A DNA stretch of 64,000 bases from Fibrella aestuarina BUZ 2 (GTDB lineage: Bacteria; Bacteroidota; Bacteroidia; Cytophagales; Spirosomataceae): NCBI RefSeq assembly GCF_000331105.1, contig NC_020054.1:6461815-6525814 (forward strand), in the 5' to 3' direction. Of this stretch, positions 16,799 to 25,242 are shown piece after piece. The notes below the pieces were generated by a model. The model worked only from the letters and a program-made list of their open reading frames with translations. It made no database searches and was not told the origin of the DNA. Each line of letters starts with the position of its first letter. Positions within the stretch are counted from its first letter, which is position 1. The position numbers and the translations under genes were made by a program.

Positions 16799-17781
16799 CG
16801 AATCATCTCGGCGGATCCAATGAACAACGGACTCCGTTGATGCAGGTTATCAGGCGCTACGTCGAGCAAACGTATCGGCCCGTTGGTGGCTACGCCGCCC
16901 GCCTGCTCGGCAATGAACGCCATCGGGAAGCATTCGTAGAGCAACCGCAATTTGCCATTCGGCGTTTTCACCGTGGGCGGGTACAGATAGATACCACCCT
17001 TGATCAGATTCCGGTGAAAATCAGCGACGAGCGAGCCGATGTAGCGGCCCGTCAGGCGTTGTTGACGGCAGGTTTGCAGGTACGTCTGCACCGAGACCGG
17101 GTAGTCGAGTACGTTGCCCTCGTTGCAGGAGAAAATTTGCCCGATCGGCGGTTGGCTCAAGCCGGGGTGCGACAGGATGTATTCGCCCAGCGACAAGTCA
17201 TACGTAAACCCATTGACCCCGTCACCGGTCGTCAGCACCAGAATCGTGGAGGAGCCGTAGAGAATATAGCCCGCCGCTACCTGCTGATCGCCGCCTTGCA
17301 GAAAATCGGCCAGCGTTGCGGGGGTTCCGACGGGCGTAATGCGGCGGTAGATGCTGAAAATCGTACCGATCGACACGTTGACGTCGATGTTGGACGACCC
17401 ATCGAGCGGATCAATCGCGACAACGTACCTGGCATTGAGATTGCCCGTGTGAATGATGTCATCATCTTCTTCGGAGATAATGGCGCAGGTTTGCCCACCG
17501 TTTTTGAGCGCCCGAATAAACCGGATATTGGCCACCACGTCGAGCTTCTGCTGCGTTTCGCCCTGCACGTTGCCTGACCCCGCCGAGCCAGTAATGTCCA
17601 TCAGCCCGGCCCGGTTGATCTCCCGGTTGATGATTTTGCTGGCCAGCGCCATATCGCGCAACAACTGCGACAACTCGCCTGTGGCGTAGGGCACGGCCAG
17701 TTGCTTTCGCATGATAAACCGGTCGAGCGTGGTGCCCACGGGCAGGGCCAGATTCGCGAGGGAAGACTGCATGGTTGTCAC
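16768..17781 (-). CDS. fbp: Class I fructose-1,6-bisphosphatase
   Basis: Hydrolyses fructose 1,6-bisphosphate to fructose 6-phosphate, the committed late step of gluconeogenesis. It has 337 residues, the class I length. The metal site is intact: EEDDD at 104-108 and DPLDGSSN at 124-131 (class [11 protein letters not shown] signature). The substrate-loop [20 protein letters not shown] and the C-terminal [17 protein letters not shown] are conserved. An alternative ATG is three codons in. It starts 34 bases after the pckA stop, so the two are one gluconeogenic operon, presumably controlled from the pckA promoter. Confidence 0.96.
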   Translation of the reverse strand: MTTMQSSLANLALPVGTTLDRFIMRKQLAVPYATGELSQLLRDMALASKIINREINRAGLMDITGSAGSGNVQGETQQKLDVVANIRFIRALKNGGQTCAIISEEDDDIIHTGNLNARYVVAIDPLDGSSNIDVNVSIGTIFSIYRRITPVGTPATLADFLQGGDQQVAAGYILYGSSTILVLTTGDGVNGFTYDLSLGEYILSHPGLSQPPIGQIFSCNEGNVLDYPVSVQTYLQTCRQQRLTGRYIGSLVADFHRNLIKGGIYLYPPTVKTPNGKLRLLYECFPMAFIAEQAGGVATNGPIRLLDVAPDNLHQRSPLFIGSAEMIRQLNGSGDVG

Positions 17782-17815
17782 GGTCGAGCGCGTTTGAGTG
17801 CGTGAATGGGTGAGC

Positions 17816-19438
17816 TTATAACGCGTTTATCTTCTGATCGAACCGGGCTTTCAACTCGCTCGCCTGTGCATCGTAAGCGGCTCCGTCGGCCCAGGTTTGT
17901 CGCGGGTCGAGTAACGCATCGGGCACGTTTGGGCAGCTCGCTGGAACGGATAACCTAAAAACAGGATGCGCCTGGTAACGTACCCCACCCGAATTGGCCA
18001 TATCGGGATCAAGCGTGCCGTTGAGCGCCGCCTGAATCAGCGCCCGCGTGTGGGCAAGGCTGATGCGATGCCCCACGCCAAAGGGACCGCCCGTCCAGCC
18101 GGTGTTCACCAACCAGACTGTCGTGCTGTGCTGCCGGATTTTCTCGCCCAGCAAGTCGGCGTATTGGCGGGCCGGTAGCGGCATAAACGCCGCCCCAAAA
18201 CAAGCCGAAAACGTAGCTTCGGGCTCAGAAACACCCATTTCCGTACCAGCCACTTTGGCCGTATAACCCAGCAAAAAGTACTGCATCGCCTGTTCGGTTG
18301 TAAGCCGGGCAATGGGCGGCAGCACGCCGAACGCATCGCAGGTCAGGAAGAAAATCGTATCCGGATGGCCCGCCACCGACGGGTTCAACGCGTTGTCGAT
18401 AAAGTTGATCGGGTACGATGTGCGGGTATTCTCGGTAATCGTCGTGTCGGTGTAATCGACAGTACTGGTGCCAGCGTTGAACCGCGTATTTTCGACAATT
18501 GCCCCGTAGCGAATCGCGTCGTAGATCTGTGGTTCACGCTCGTGGGTCAGGTCGACTACTTTAGCGTAACACCCCCCTTCAAAGTTGAAGATACCGTCAT
18601 CGTTCCAGCCGTGTTCGTCGTCGCCCACCAGTTGGCGGGTCGGGTCGGCCGAGAGCGTCGTTTTGCCCGTACCCGATAGCCCGAAAAACACCGCCACGTT
18701 GGGTTTGCCATCACGCCCGACGCCCACGTTAGCCGAGCAGTGCATGGGCAACACCTGCTGACGAGGCAATAGGAAATTGAGGGCCGAAAAAATACCTTTC
18801 TTGATCTCTCCGGCATAGCCTGTGCCGCCAATCAGCAGCACCCGCTTCGCCAGATTCAGAATCGCAAAATTTTCGCTTCGGGTGCCATCCTCAGCCGGAT
18901 TCGCCTTGAACTCAGGTACCGCCAGAATGGTAAAGTCAGGCTCAAAACGGGTCAGTTCGTCGTTCGCAACACGCTGAAACATGTTGTAGCAGAACAGATT
19001 CTGCCAGGCCGAGGTCGTCAGAATGCACAGATTGAGTTGCTGTGCTTCATTCGCCGCGCTGGCCGCCCGGGCGTAGCGTACGTAGATGGTTTCGTATTCG
19101 AGGTAACTGCGCATCCGGCGATGCAACTGCTCGAATCGTTGCGGATCAAACGGCAGGTTCACCCGGCCCCAATCGACGGTTGTTTCGGTTAGGTCGTCGC
19201 GTACGATGTAACGGTCTTTGGGCGACCGACCTGTAAACGTACCTGTGGTGCATTGCAGCGCGCCCGTATCGGTCAGTTGCCCCTCACCCTGCTGAATCGC
19301 CTGCTCAATGAGCGCCGCTGGCGGTAGCTGGAAAAACAGTTCGGCCGGATCGTTCAGACCCAGAAACTCGATGGCCCGTTCGGCGGGAAAATTCAGACTG
19401 ATGAGGTTGGCAAACGGCTGCGCTTGTTCAATGACCAT
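17816..19438 (-). CDS. pckA: Phosphoenolpyruvate carboxykinase (ATP)
   Basis: Converts oxaloacetate and ATP to phosphoenolpyruvate, the first gluconeogenic step. With the ATG at 19438 it has 540 residues, the usual length; a longer frame to 19465 enters the promoter. Signatures: [15 protein letters not shown] near residue 65-79, the substrate loop and P-loop GLSGTGKT at 253-260, and [20 protein letters not shown] just after, with metal and oxaloacetate ligands. It leads an operon with fbp. The promoter contains a 26-bp perfect palindrome and is divergent from a RamB/ScfR-like regulator. Confidence 0.97.
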   Translation of the reverse strand: MVIEQAQPFANLISLNFPAERAIEFLGLNDPAELFFQLPPAALIEQAIQQGEGQLTDTGALQCTTGTFTGRSPKDRYIVRDDLTETTVDWGRVNLPFDPQRFEQLHRRMRSYLEYETIYVRYARAASAANEAQQLNLCILTTSAWQNLFCYNMFQRVANDELTRFEPDFTILAVPEFKANPAEDGTRSENFAILNLAKRVLLIGGTGYAGEIKKGIFSALNFLLPRQQVLPMHCSANVGVGRDGKPNVAVFFGLSGTGKTTLSADPTRQLVGDDEHGWNDDGIFNFEGGCYAKVVDLTHEREPQIYDAIRYGAIVENTRFNAGTSTVDYTDTTITENTRTSYPINFIDNALNPSVAGHPDTIFFLTCDAFGVLPPIARLTTEQAMQYFLLGYTAKVAGTEMGVSEPEATFSACFGAAFMPLPARQYADLLGEKIRQHSTTVWLVNTGWTGGPFGVGHRISLAHTRALIQAALNGTLDPDMANSGGVRYQAHPVFRLSVPASCPNVPDALLDPRQTWADGAAYDAQASELKARFDQKINAL

Positions 19439-19462
19439 GACCGATGAAGTTAAGTAGACGCA

Positions 19463-19470
19463 CAAACATA
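19463..19470 (-). promoter_or_regulatory. -7 promoter element of pckA-fbp
   Basis: TATGTTTG on the minus strand, 24 bases before the pckA ATG. No TTG is present at -33, where the palindrome 19484-19509 sits instead. This suggests that the promoter depends on, or is blocked by, a bound regulator. Confidence 0.6.
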
Positions 19471-19483
19471 CTGCGAACTTCTA

Positions 19484-19509
19484 TAATTTAGCGAACGTTC
19501 GCTAAATTA
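19484..19509. promoter_or_regulatory. 26-bp perfect palindrome, likely operator
   Basis: TAATTTAGCGAAC is followed directly by its exact reverse complement. It covers the -33 region of pckA and lies between the pckA promoter and a possible promoter of the divergent regulator. A perfect dyad of this length with no loop is a protein-binding site rather than an RNA hairpin. Confidence 0.8.
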
Positions 19510-19539
19510 ATTACAAACGCTCTTATCAATTGGTCTTTG

Positions 19540-19547
19540 TAGCTTTG
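19540..19547 (+). promoter_or_regulatory. Possible -7 element of the RamB-like regulator gene
   Basis: TAGCTTTG fits TAnnTTTG on the plus strand. If used, the transcript would have a leader of about 200 bases containing two GC-rich hairpin repeats before the ATG at 19751. Confidence 0.4.
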
Positions 19548-19548
19548 T

Positions 19549-19590
19549 ACCCCACCCCCTGCCCCCTCCCCTCAAACAAGGGGAGGGGGG
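19549..19590 (+). repeat. GC-rich hairpin repeat, copy A
   Basis: Pattern CCCCACCCC, variable 4 bases, CCCTCCCCT, short loop, GGGGAGGGGG. The last two parts form a hairpin. Copies A and C read in this direction; B, D and E read in the opposite one. It lies in a 312-base gene-free stretch (19439-19750) that holds only the pckA promoter, palindrome and copies A and B. Confidence 0.85.
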
Positions 19591-19679
19591 CTTCTGAGTA
19601 GCTGGCGTAGCCAGACAGCGTAGTGCCGTTATTTCGTCAGCTTTTTAGGCCAAAAGAACATCTTTGACATCCTTTTGCC

Positions 19680-19745
19680 GGTAAGCGAAGCTACTGTAGA
19701 GCAGTTCCCCTCCCCTTGTTTAAGGGGAGGGGCTAGGGGTGGGGT
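19680..19745 (-). repeat. GC-rich hairpin repeat, copy B, left arm of a gene-bracketing inverted repeat
   Basis: The 66-base unit starts with GGTAAGCGAAGCTACTGTAG and ends in the GGGGTGGGGT form of the hairpin repeat, 5 bases before the regulator ATG. Its reverse complement recurs at 21261-21325, right after the same gene, with only a few mismatches. Confidence 0.9.
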
Positions 19746-19750
19746 ATCCT

Positions 19751-21256
19751 ATGACTACAGATCGCGATAAAGTACGCCTCATTTTTGGGCTGAAACTGAA
19801 ACAGTTGCGCGCCGAACGGGGCTTTTCCACCTACGACCTAGCCGACCGCACCGGCCTGTCGCCGTCGTACCTCAACGAGATTGAGAAGGGGAAAAAGTAC
19901 CCGAAAACGGAGAAGATTTTTGCGCTGGCCAAAGCGCTCGACACCGACTACGATGCTCTAGTGTCGTTGAAGGTCAACAAGCAACTGGAGCCGGTCGCCG
20001 AACTACTTAACTCAAACGCACTGAGCCAGTTGCCATTTGAGTTGTTTGGCATCGAACCGGAATATTTTCTGGAAGTGATGGCCAATGCACCCGCTAAGCT
20101 GAGCGCCTTCATCAACACCATCATCGAGATTGGCCGGAACTACGATTTGCGTGTCGAGCAGTTTTTTCTGTCGGTGCTGCGAACGTACCAGGCCATGCAC
20201 GACACTTATTTCGACGATCTGGAACAACAGGCCGACGCCTTTCTGGCAAGCCATGACGTACCCAATCGTGAGCCAGCCGGCGACGTACCCACGTACCTGA
20301 CGCAGGTCCTCACCGGGGAGTACAGCCTTAGCGTTGTTCCTTACGACGCCCATACGTACCCCGACCTGATGTCGCTTCGCTCCGTTTTTTTACCCGAAAA
20401 GAACACGCTACTCGTCAACAGCCAATTATCGACCGAGCAGACGGCCTTCACGCTGGGCCGCGAAATCGGGTATAACCAGTTGAAACTGGTCAATCGGCCG
20501 CTGGAGTCATCAATGCTCCGGGCGTCATCATTCGATGAAGTGCTGAACAACTTCCGGGCGTCGTACTTCGCGCGGGCCATCCTGATTCCCCGCCAAACGC
20601 TACACCCGCTGCTGACCGACTTGTTTCGCCAACGTACCTGGCAGCCTGATCAATTACTGCGCATGATGGCGTCGTTCACCGTAACGCCGGAAATGTTTTT
20701 GCTGCGCATGATGAATCTGCTGGCGCACGATTTTGGCCTGAACGACCTGTTTTTCCTCCGATTCGACAATCCGGGCGTTAACCATTCAGCCGATCAGCCC
20801 CGGTTCGTGTTGTCGAAAGAGCTACACCTGAGCCGCCTGCACACCCCACACGGTGTGGCGCGCGACGAGCACTACTGCCGCCGACAGGTCGCCCTGACGA
20901 TGCTGACCGACCTGCGGGACCAGCAAACGCAGGGTCAATGGAACGGGCAGCCGATCTGCCGGGCGCAAATCACCACCTATGCCAGCGACGGGTCGGCGTA
21001 TTTTGTGCTGTCGATCGCCAACTCATCACCGCCGACTACCACCAACAGCAGCATCAACATCGGCCTGCCCCTCACCGATACACTGCGCAATACACTGGCT
21101 TTTCTCGACGACGCAACCATTCCCCGCACCGACGTCGGCGAAACCTGCGAACGCTGCCCCATCACCGACTGCGCCGTCCGGGCTGCCCCGCCGACTGTCT
21201 TACTAAAAGAACAGCAAACGCAGGCGATTCAGGCGCAGATTGAAGCGCTGCGTTGA
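19751..21256 (+). CDS. RamB/ScfR-type transcriptional regulator (XRE HTH, degenerate IrrE-like domain, Cys-rich tail)
   Basis: A 501-residue regulator. A GTG at 19739 lies inside repeat B; the ATG at 19751 is better. Residues 10-68 form an XRE-type HTH (LAERGFSTYDLADRTGLSPS style; note SPSYLNEIEKGKKYPK). The middle resembles the ImmA/IrrE domain, but the HExxH motif is replaced by GREIGY, so no protease activity is expected. The tail CERCPITDCAVRAAPP matches the Cys-rich end of the short-chain fatty acyl regulators (ScfR, RamB). Known members control acetate, propionate and pck genes. Divergence from pckA-fbp and the palindrome between them make gluconeogenesis control the likely job. This last step is inference. 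Confidence 0.85.
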   Translation: MTTDRDKVRLIFGLKLKQLRAERGFSTYDLADRTGLSPSYLNEIEKGKKYPKTEKIFALAKALDTDYDALVSLKVNKQLEPVAELLNSNALSQLPFELFGIEPEYFLEVMANAPAKLSAFINTIIEIGRNYDLRVEQFFLSVLRTYQAMHDTYFDDLEQQADAFLASHDVPNREPAGDVPTYLTQVLTGEYSLSVVPYDAHTYPDLMSLRSVFLPEKNTLLVNSQLSTEQTAFTLGREIGYNQLKLVNRPLESSMLRASSFDEVLNNFRASYFARAILIPRQTLHPLLTDLFRQRTWQPDQLLRMMASFTVTPEMFLLRMMNLLAHDFGLNDLFFLRFDNPGVNHSADQPRFVLSKELHLSRLHTPHGVARDEHYCRRQVALTMLTDLRDQQTQGQWNGQPICRAQITTYASDGSAYFVLSIANSSPPTTTNSSINIGLPLTDTLRNTLAFLDDATIPRTDVGETCERCPITDCAVRAAPPTVLLKEQQTQAIQAQIEALR

Positions 21257-21260
21257 TGTT

Positions 21261-21325
21261 ACCCCACCCCCACCCCTCCCCTTAAACAAAGGGAGGAGAA
21301 CTGCTCTACAGTAGCTTCGCTTACC
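21261..21325 (+). repeat. GC-rich hairpin repeat, copy C, right arm of the bracketing inverted repeat
   Basis: Begins 5 bases after the regulator stop codon with ACCCCACCCCCACCCCTCCC and ends with CTACAGTAGCTTCGCTTACC. It is the near-exact reverse complement of copy B over the full 65 bases. Confidence 0.9.
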
Positions 21326-21423
21326 AGCAAGACCGGCACTTAGTCAACTCTTCCCCCTCTGTTTCAGGAGGAAAAAAGAATATCGTACAGCGGTTGCGCT
21401 AACAAAGCTTTTTCAAAAGCATT

Positions 21424-21464
21424 CCCCTCCCCTGCCTTTCAGGGGAGGGGGCAGGGGGTGGGGT
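21424..21464 (-). repeat. GC-rich hairpin repeat, copy D
   Basis: CCCCTCCCCT, loop, AGGGGAGGGGGCAGGGGGTG and a GGGT end. Over 24 bases it is the exact complement of copy A. It touches the stop codon of the DUF559 gene at 21464-21466. Confidence 0.85.
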
Positions 21465-21826
21465 CAACGGCTAAAGCAGGCAATGATCTTGGCCAGAACG
21501 GCGTCAATATCCATTTCAACTTCGTTGTTCGTTACCCGCAGCGTGTGGATCGCTAGTTGAGCCAGGGTTGCGTCCCGTTCAGCATCGTGTTGGCGGGCCT
21601 CCGCTGGTGCATGAGCGCTGCCATCTACTTCGACAGCAAGCCGTTCGGCGGGGCAATAAAAGTCGAGCACGTACATACCCACACTATGCTGCCGCCTGAA
21701 CTTACGCCCCAGCAATTGGCTGTTCCGCAGCCGTTCCCAGAGACGTGCCTCGGCGTCGGTCGGTCCCTTTCGCAAGTCCCGCCGCACCGCCTCCATGTGT
21801 TTACGATTATGTATTAACTGACTCAT
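21464..21826 (-). CDS. DUF559 (Vsr-like endonuclease fold) protein
   Basis: A 120-residue single-domain protein of the DUF559 family, related to very-short-patch-repair and restriction-type nucleases. The N-terminal NRKHMEAVRRDLRKGPTDAE leads to the family core RLRNSQLLGRKFRRQHSVG, then YVLDFYCPAERLAVEVDGS, which holds the conserved Asp and Glu of the nuclease fold. The role of these very common small proteins is not established. It stands alone, flanked on both sides by GC-rich hairpin repeats in the same orientation (copies D and E). Confidence 0.85.
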   Translation of the reverse strand: MSQLIHNRKHMEAVRRDLRKGPTDAEARLWERLRNSQLLGRKFRRQHSVGMYVLDFYCPAERLAVEVDGSAHAPAEARQHDAERDATLAQLAIHTLRVTNNEVEMDIDAVLAKIIACFSR

Positions 21827-21951
21827 TCGTAGTGTATTGGTGGTTCGACCACAAGATACTAGTGGTCATCAAAATAGCATCGACTATTAAAGCCGTAGAG
21901 CAAGTCACCAGACTAGTGCCAATCACCGGAAGGAGGCGGGCATTCAAGCCT

Positions 21952-21992
21952 CCCCTCCCCTTTTTTGAGGGGAGGGGGCCGGGGGGTGGGGT
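21952..21992 (-). repeat. GC-rich hairpin repeat, copy E
   Basis: Same orientation as D, with CCCCTCCCC, a T-rich loop, GAGGGGAGGGGG and a GGGGTGGGGT end. It lies in the rimO leader. A GAACTTTG near 22002 could be an imperfect -7 element for rimO. Confidence 0.8.
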
Positions 21993-22045
21993 CAACCCCG
22001 AACTTTGCGCCGCCGATCAGTCGTTACCAACAAAACCGATTTGTT

Positions 22046-23368
22046 TTGAAGACCAAAGGCTTAGTAAAGAATAAGATTAACATCGTCACGCTGGGTTGCT
22101 CCAAGAACCTGGTCGATTCCGAGAATCTATACACGCAACTGCGGGGCAACGGCATGAACGTTACCCACGAATCGAAGAAAGACGATGCCAATATTGTGGT
22201 GATCAACACCTGCGGGTTCATCGATAACGCCAAAGAAGAGTCGATCAACACCATCCTGCGTTATGTTGATGCCAAAGAGGCGGGTGTTGTGGATAAAGTG
22301 TATGTCACGGGTTGTTTGTCGCACCGCTACAAAGACGAACTGGAAGTCGAAATGCCGACCGTCGATGCGTGGTTTGGCACCAACGAACTGCCCCGCATGC
22401 TGAAGACGCTCCGCGCCGATTACAAACAGGAGCTTGTGGGCGAACGTCTGCTGACAACCCCGGCGCACTACGCGTACCTAAAAATCGCCGAAGGCTGCGA
22501 CCGCCCCTGTTCGTTTTGCGCCATTCCGCTCATGCGCGGGCACCACGTGTCACGCCCGATGGACGAGCTGGTGACGGAAGCCAAGTCGCTGGCCCGCCGT
22601 GGCACCAAAGAACTGATTCTGATTGCGCAGGACCTGACCTACTACGGCCTCGATCTGGACAAAAAACGCTCACTCGCTACCCTAGTTGACCGCCTTGCCG
22701 ACGTGGAGGGCATCGACTGGATACGGCTGCAATACGCTTACCCGTCGGGTTTCCCGATGGACGTGCTCGACGTAATGCGCGACCGGCCCAACGTCTGCAA
22801 CTACCTCGACATGCCCCTGCAAACCGGCTCGACCGAGTTGTTGAAGGTAATGCGGCGCGGCATTACGCGCGAAAAAACCGAGGAGTTAGTGCACACCATC
22901 CGCGAGAAAGTGCCGGGCATTCACCTGCGGACCACGCTGATTGTAGGTCACCCCGGCGAAACCGATGCCCTCTTCGACGAGACGCTCGACTTTGTGGACC
23001 GGATGCGCTTCGACCGGCTGGGTACGTTCACCTACTCGCACGAAGACCAGACGCACTCCTTTACCATGCCTGACAACGTACCTGACGAGGTGAAACAGGA
23101 GCGCGCCGACGCCATTATGGAAGTGCAGGAAGGGATCTCGCACGAAAAGAACCTCACCAAAATAGGCCAGACCTACAAGGTACTCTTCGACCGGAAAGAG
23201 GGTGGCTACTTCATCGGCCGCACCGAATTCGACTCGCCCGAAGTCGACAACGAAGTGCTGGTGCCCGCTACAAAAGACACCTATGTGCGCCTCGGCGATT
23301 TCGCCCAGGTACGTATCACCGACGCTCAACCGTTTGATTTATACGGCGAACTGGTAACGACGATGTAA
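22046..23368 (+). CDS. rimO: Ribosomal protein uS12 methylthiotransferase RimO
   Basis: Radical-SAM enzyme that adds a methylthio group to an Asp of ribosomal protein S12. The open frame extends to 21965, but that part is the translated repeat E. The TTG at 22046 gives MKTKGLVKNKINIVTLGCSK, the family start, and 440 residues. N-terminal cluster ligands are Cys18, Cys56 and Cys90; the radical-SAM triad is Cys151, Cys155 and Cys158 (CDRPCSFC). A C-terminal TRAM domain follows the barrel. The S12-specific features GCSKN and MPLQTGS separate it from MiaB. A terminator follows at 23395-23424. Confidence 0.95.
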   Translation: MKTKGLVKNKINIVTLGCSKNLVDSENLYTQLRGNGMNVTHESKKDDANIVVINTCGFIDNAKEESINTILRYVDAKEAGVVDKVYVTGCLSHRYKDELEVEMPTVDAWFGTNELPRMLKTLRADYKQELVGERLLTTPAHYAYLKIAEGCDRPCSFCAIPLMRGHHVSRPMDELVTEAKSLARRGTKELILIAQDLTYYGLDLDKKRSLATLVDRLADVEGIDWIRLQYAYPSGFPMDVLDVMRDRPNVCNYLDMPLQTGSTELLKVMRRGITREKTEELVHTIREKVPGIHLRTTLIVGHPGETDALFDETLDFVDRMRFDRLGTFTYSHEDQTHSFTMPDNVPDEVKQERADAIMEVQEGISHEKNLTKIGQTYKVLFDRKEGGYFIGRTEFDSPEVDNEVLVPATKDTYVRLGDFAQVRITDAQPFDLYGELVTTM

Positions 23369-23394
23369 CACAAAAGAACGTATTCGATACAGTG

Positions 23395-23424
23395 AAAGGC
23401 AGGCCGCGTGGTTTGCCTTTTTTT
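23395..23424 (+). terminator. Rho-independent terminator of rimO
   Basis: AAAGGCA pairs with TGCCTTT across a GC-rich loop and is followed by TTTT. It lies 26 bases after the stop. Confidence 0.75.
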
Positions 23425-23478
23425 GTGCTGGCTTGAGCACAAATGCAAAGTTCGCGTTGGTGCCTGACTGACAGCCTA

Positions 23479-24375
23479 TCAGCCAGCCTTTCGTATTGAC
23501 TCCGGCCCGACGGCTTCGATGGCGGGTACACCAGCGGGGTAATGACGGTACGTGGCTTTTTCAACCAGAGACGGGTAATGTTCGAACGTAACCCACCGGA
23601 GGGGCCACTTGCGGAGCCACAACGCCCCTTCCAGCGTCTTGACGAACCAGGCCGGGGCAGCCGGATAGCCAAACGCCGTCCGCAGGGGCTCGGTCAATAG
23701 AGCTGAAGCAGCCGGTTTTACGGCAAACCGCAGCCACGTCGGAAACCAGCCTTCGACAATGCGGACGGTGGCGTCGGCCACGCGGCGGTTGCTTTCGGTA
23801 TAGCGAAAATGCCGGTGTTCATAAGACGTCGTGAACGCCAGCATGTCGGCCATCGAGGCGGGTAGATCGTGCAGGTTCATGCGACGGCCCACTTCCATGA
23901 AAAACGTGAAGAGCGCCAATTCTTCATTGGGCGTAAGCGCCCGCCAGCCGTAGCGTCGTAGCCAGTTGATGGGGTACGTGACGAACGTGGCCAGTACAAA
24001 CAGATAGTCCGCGTTGTCGATGCGGTAATGGCTGTGGATGTGGTTCATGTGGGCGATGGCCCGCTGCCCTTTCTCATCGTCGTAGCCCGATTCCATAAAC
24101 TGCGCGATGAGTCGGCTGGTGTCGTCGTATCGTTTCTGGCCGTGGCGCTCAAACTCACCCGTGCGGGCCAATAACCCCGATACGCGCGGACTGGCATAGG
24201 TATGAAACAAGGCCAACTCAAGCGACCGCACGATGTCGTACGGAAACTCATACGCCACCAGCAGGTGCACCATGCGCTGATGATCGCGCACCGGATCGAG
24301 CCGTTCCAGTTCCTGCCGCACCGCCGGATCGCGAAACAAGCCAAACCGCTTATGATAGATCGTCTCCGTTTGCAT
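23479..24375 (-). CDS. DUF2236 / MpaB-like oxygenase family protein
   Basis: A 298-residue protein of the DUF2236 family, which includes latex-clearing protein and fungal MpaB; members bind a b-type heme or are suspected oxygenases. Recognisable parts are LFHTYASPRVSGLLARTGEF, the HMNHIHSHYRI region rich in His (possible heme ligands), and the ATFVTYPINWLRRYGWRAL helix. No signal peptide is visible. The substrate is unknown. It is separated from the upstream gene by a long hairpin repeat and appears monocistronic. Confidence 0.75.
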   Translation of the reverse strand: MQTETIYHKRFGLFRDPAVRQELERLDPVRDHQRMVHLLVAYEFPYDIVRSLELALFHTYASPRVSGLLARTGEFERHGQKRYDDTSRLIAQFMESGYDDEKGQRAIAHMNHIHSHYRIDNADYLFVLATFVTYPINWLRRYGWRALTPNEELALFTFFMEVGRRMNLHDLPASMADMLAFTTSYEHRHFRYTESNRRVADATVRIVEGWFPTWLRFAVKPAASALLTEPLRTAFGYPAAPAWFVKTLEGALWLRKWPLRWVTFEHYPSLVEKATYRHYPAGVPAIEAVGPESIRKAG

Positions 24376-24404
24376 GTTTACGAAGATACGAATGAATGAT
24401 TGGC

Positions 24405-24516
24405 ACGCGGATTTTTAGGATAGTCGCGGATTTTCTTTTCTGAATGTGATAGACCACGATCAGTTGGCTTTTATCCATTCAGAGAAAAAATTCGCGACTA
24501 TCCTAAAAATCCGCGT
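24405..24516. repeat. Long imperfect inverted repeat (about 41-base arms)
   Basis: Arms 24405-24446 and 24476-24516 pair over about 41 bases with few mismatches (ACGCGGATTTTTAGGATAGT and complement). It lies downstream of the PNPOx-like gene and may end its transcript. This AATCCGCG-type hairpin is, from memory, a common dispersed repeat in Cytophagales. Confidence 0.75.
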
Positions 24517-24546
24517 CATCCGTACGGCCCGCCGCTGCGGTTCCCG

Positions 24547-25167
24547 TCAGCCGAGATAACTTGGCAGTTCGGCTATGTTGTAAGTGGCTGCAATGGGCGT
24601 TCCCCACGACGTCTCCAGCGGAATAACACCAGCCCAGGTAGGTAAGTCGACATCGCCGGGGTCGTCGTTGGGGCCGCCCGTGCGGACTTTGGCCGACGCC
24701 TCTGCCAGCGAGAAAGCCAACACGGTCGTTTTGCGCAGTTCGCTGTCAGTCGTGGCGCGCAGATCGGCCCAACGGCCCGGAATCAGGTGGTCGGTAATGA
24801 GCGTCAGCGCGTGCAGGCATTCGGATTCGTCGGTAACCTTTTCAGCCTGCGCCATCACCACCACCGACCGGTAATTGACCGAATGTGAGAACGCCGATTT
24901 GGCCAGCACCAGCCCATCGGCCAGCATCACGCTGATACAGACCGAAGCCCCGTTTTCGATGCTGCGAATGAAGTGGCTTCCTACCGAGCCGTGAATGTAC
25001 AGCCGGTCTTCGTGGCGGGCATAGGCCGTAGGAATGGCCATTGGCTGCCCATTCAGCACGTAGCTGACGGTGCAAAAAAGCCCTTCATCCAGAATAGAAT
25101 AAATGGTTTCGGTATCGTAGGCCGTGCGTTTCGCCAGCCGGCTGGGGGTTGTTCGAGGTGTTTGCAT
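24547..25167 (-). CDS. Pyridoxamine 5'-phosphate oxidase-related flavin-binding protein
   Basis: A 206-residue split-barrel protein of the PNPOx-related family (Pyridox_ox_2 type). Key parts: TIYSILDEGLFCTVSYVLNG, the flavin-phosphate region RLYIHGSVGSHFIRSIENG, and SVNYRSVVVMAQAEKV. Proteins like this bind FMN or FAD; few have known reactions and it need not make PLP. It is divergent from a MocR-type regulator with 102 bases between, a classic arrangement in which the PLP-dependent regulator controls the flavoprotein gene. Confidence 0.85.
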   Translation of the reverse strand: MQTPRTTPSRLAKRTAYDTETIYSILDEGLFCTVSYVLNGQPMAIPTAYARHEDRLYIHGSVGSHFIRSIENGASVCISVMLADGLVLAKSAFSHSVNYRSVVVMAQAEKVTDESECLHALTLITDHLIPGRWADLRATTDSELRKTTVLAFSLAEASAKVRTGGPNDDPGDVDLPTWAGVIPLETSWGTPIAATYNIAELPSYLG

Positions 25168-25186
25168 GGCACAAACGTCAGTCTTT

Positions 25187-25210
25187 ACTGGCCTATCTAT
25201 ATATACCAGT
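25187..25210. promoter_or_regulatory. Dyad in the PNPOx-like/MocR intergenic region
   Basis: ACTGG (25187-25191) and CCAGT (25206-25210) flank an AT-rich core of alternating TA steps, 20 bases from the PNPOx-like ATG. The position suits a MocR operator that acts on both divergent promoters. Confidence 0.4.
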
Positions 25211-25212
25211 TT

Positions 25213-25242
25213 TTGAAAAACAGCTAGTCCGGTTTAGTTTTG
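25213..25242 (+). promoter_or_regulatory. Promoter of the MocR-type regulator gene
   Basis: TTG at 25213-25215, 19 bases, TAGTTTTG at 25235-25242: a full Bacteroidota consensus. The start site would fall near 25250, which rules out the in-frame TTG at 25240 and supports the ATG at 25270. Confidence 0.75.

Noticed and set aside
19680..21325. Insertion sequence around the RamB-like gene
   Set aside because: Inverted repeats are present, but there is no transposase and I did not see target-site duplications. The enclosed protein is a regulator.
21965..22045. Longer N-terminus of RimO
   Set aside because: The first 27 codons are the translated GC-rich repeat E; the family start begins at the TTG at 22046.
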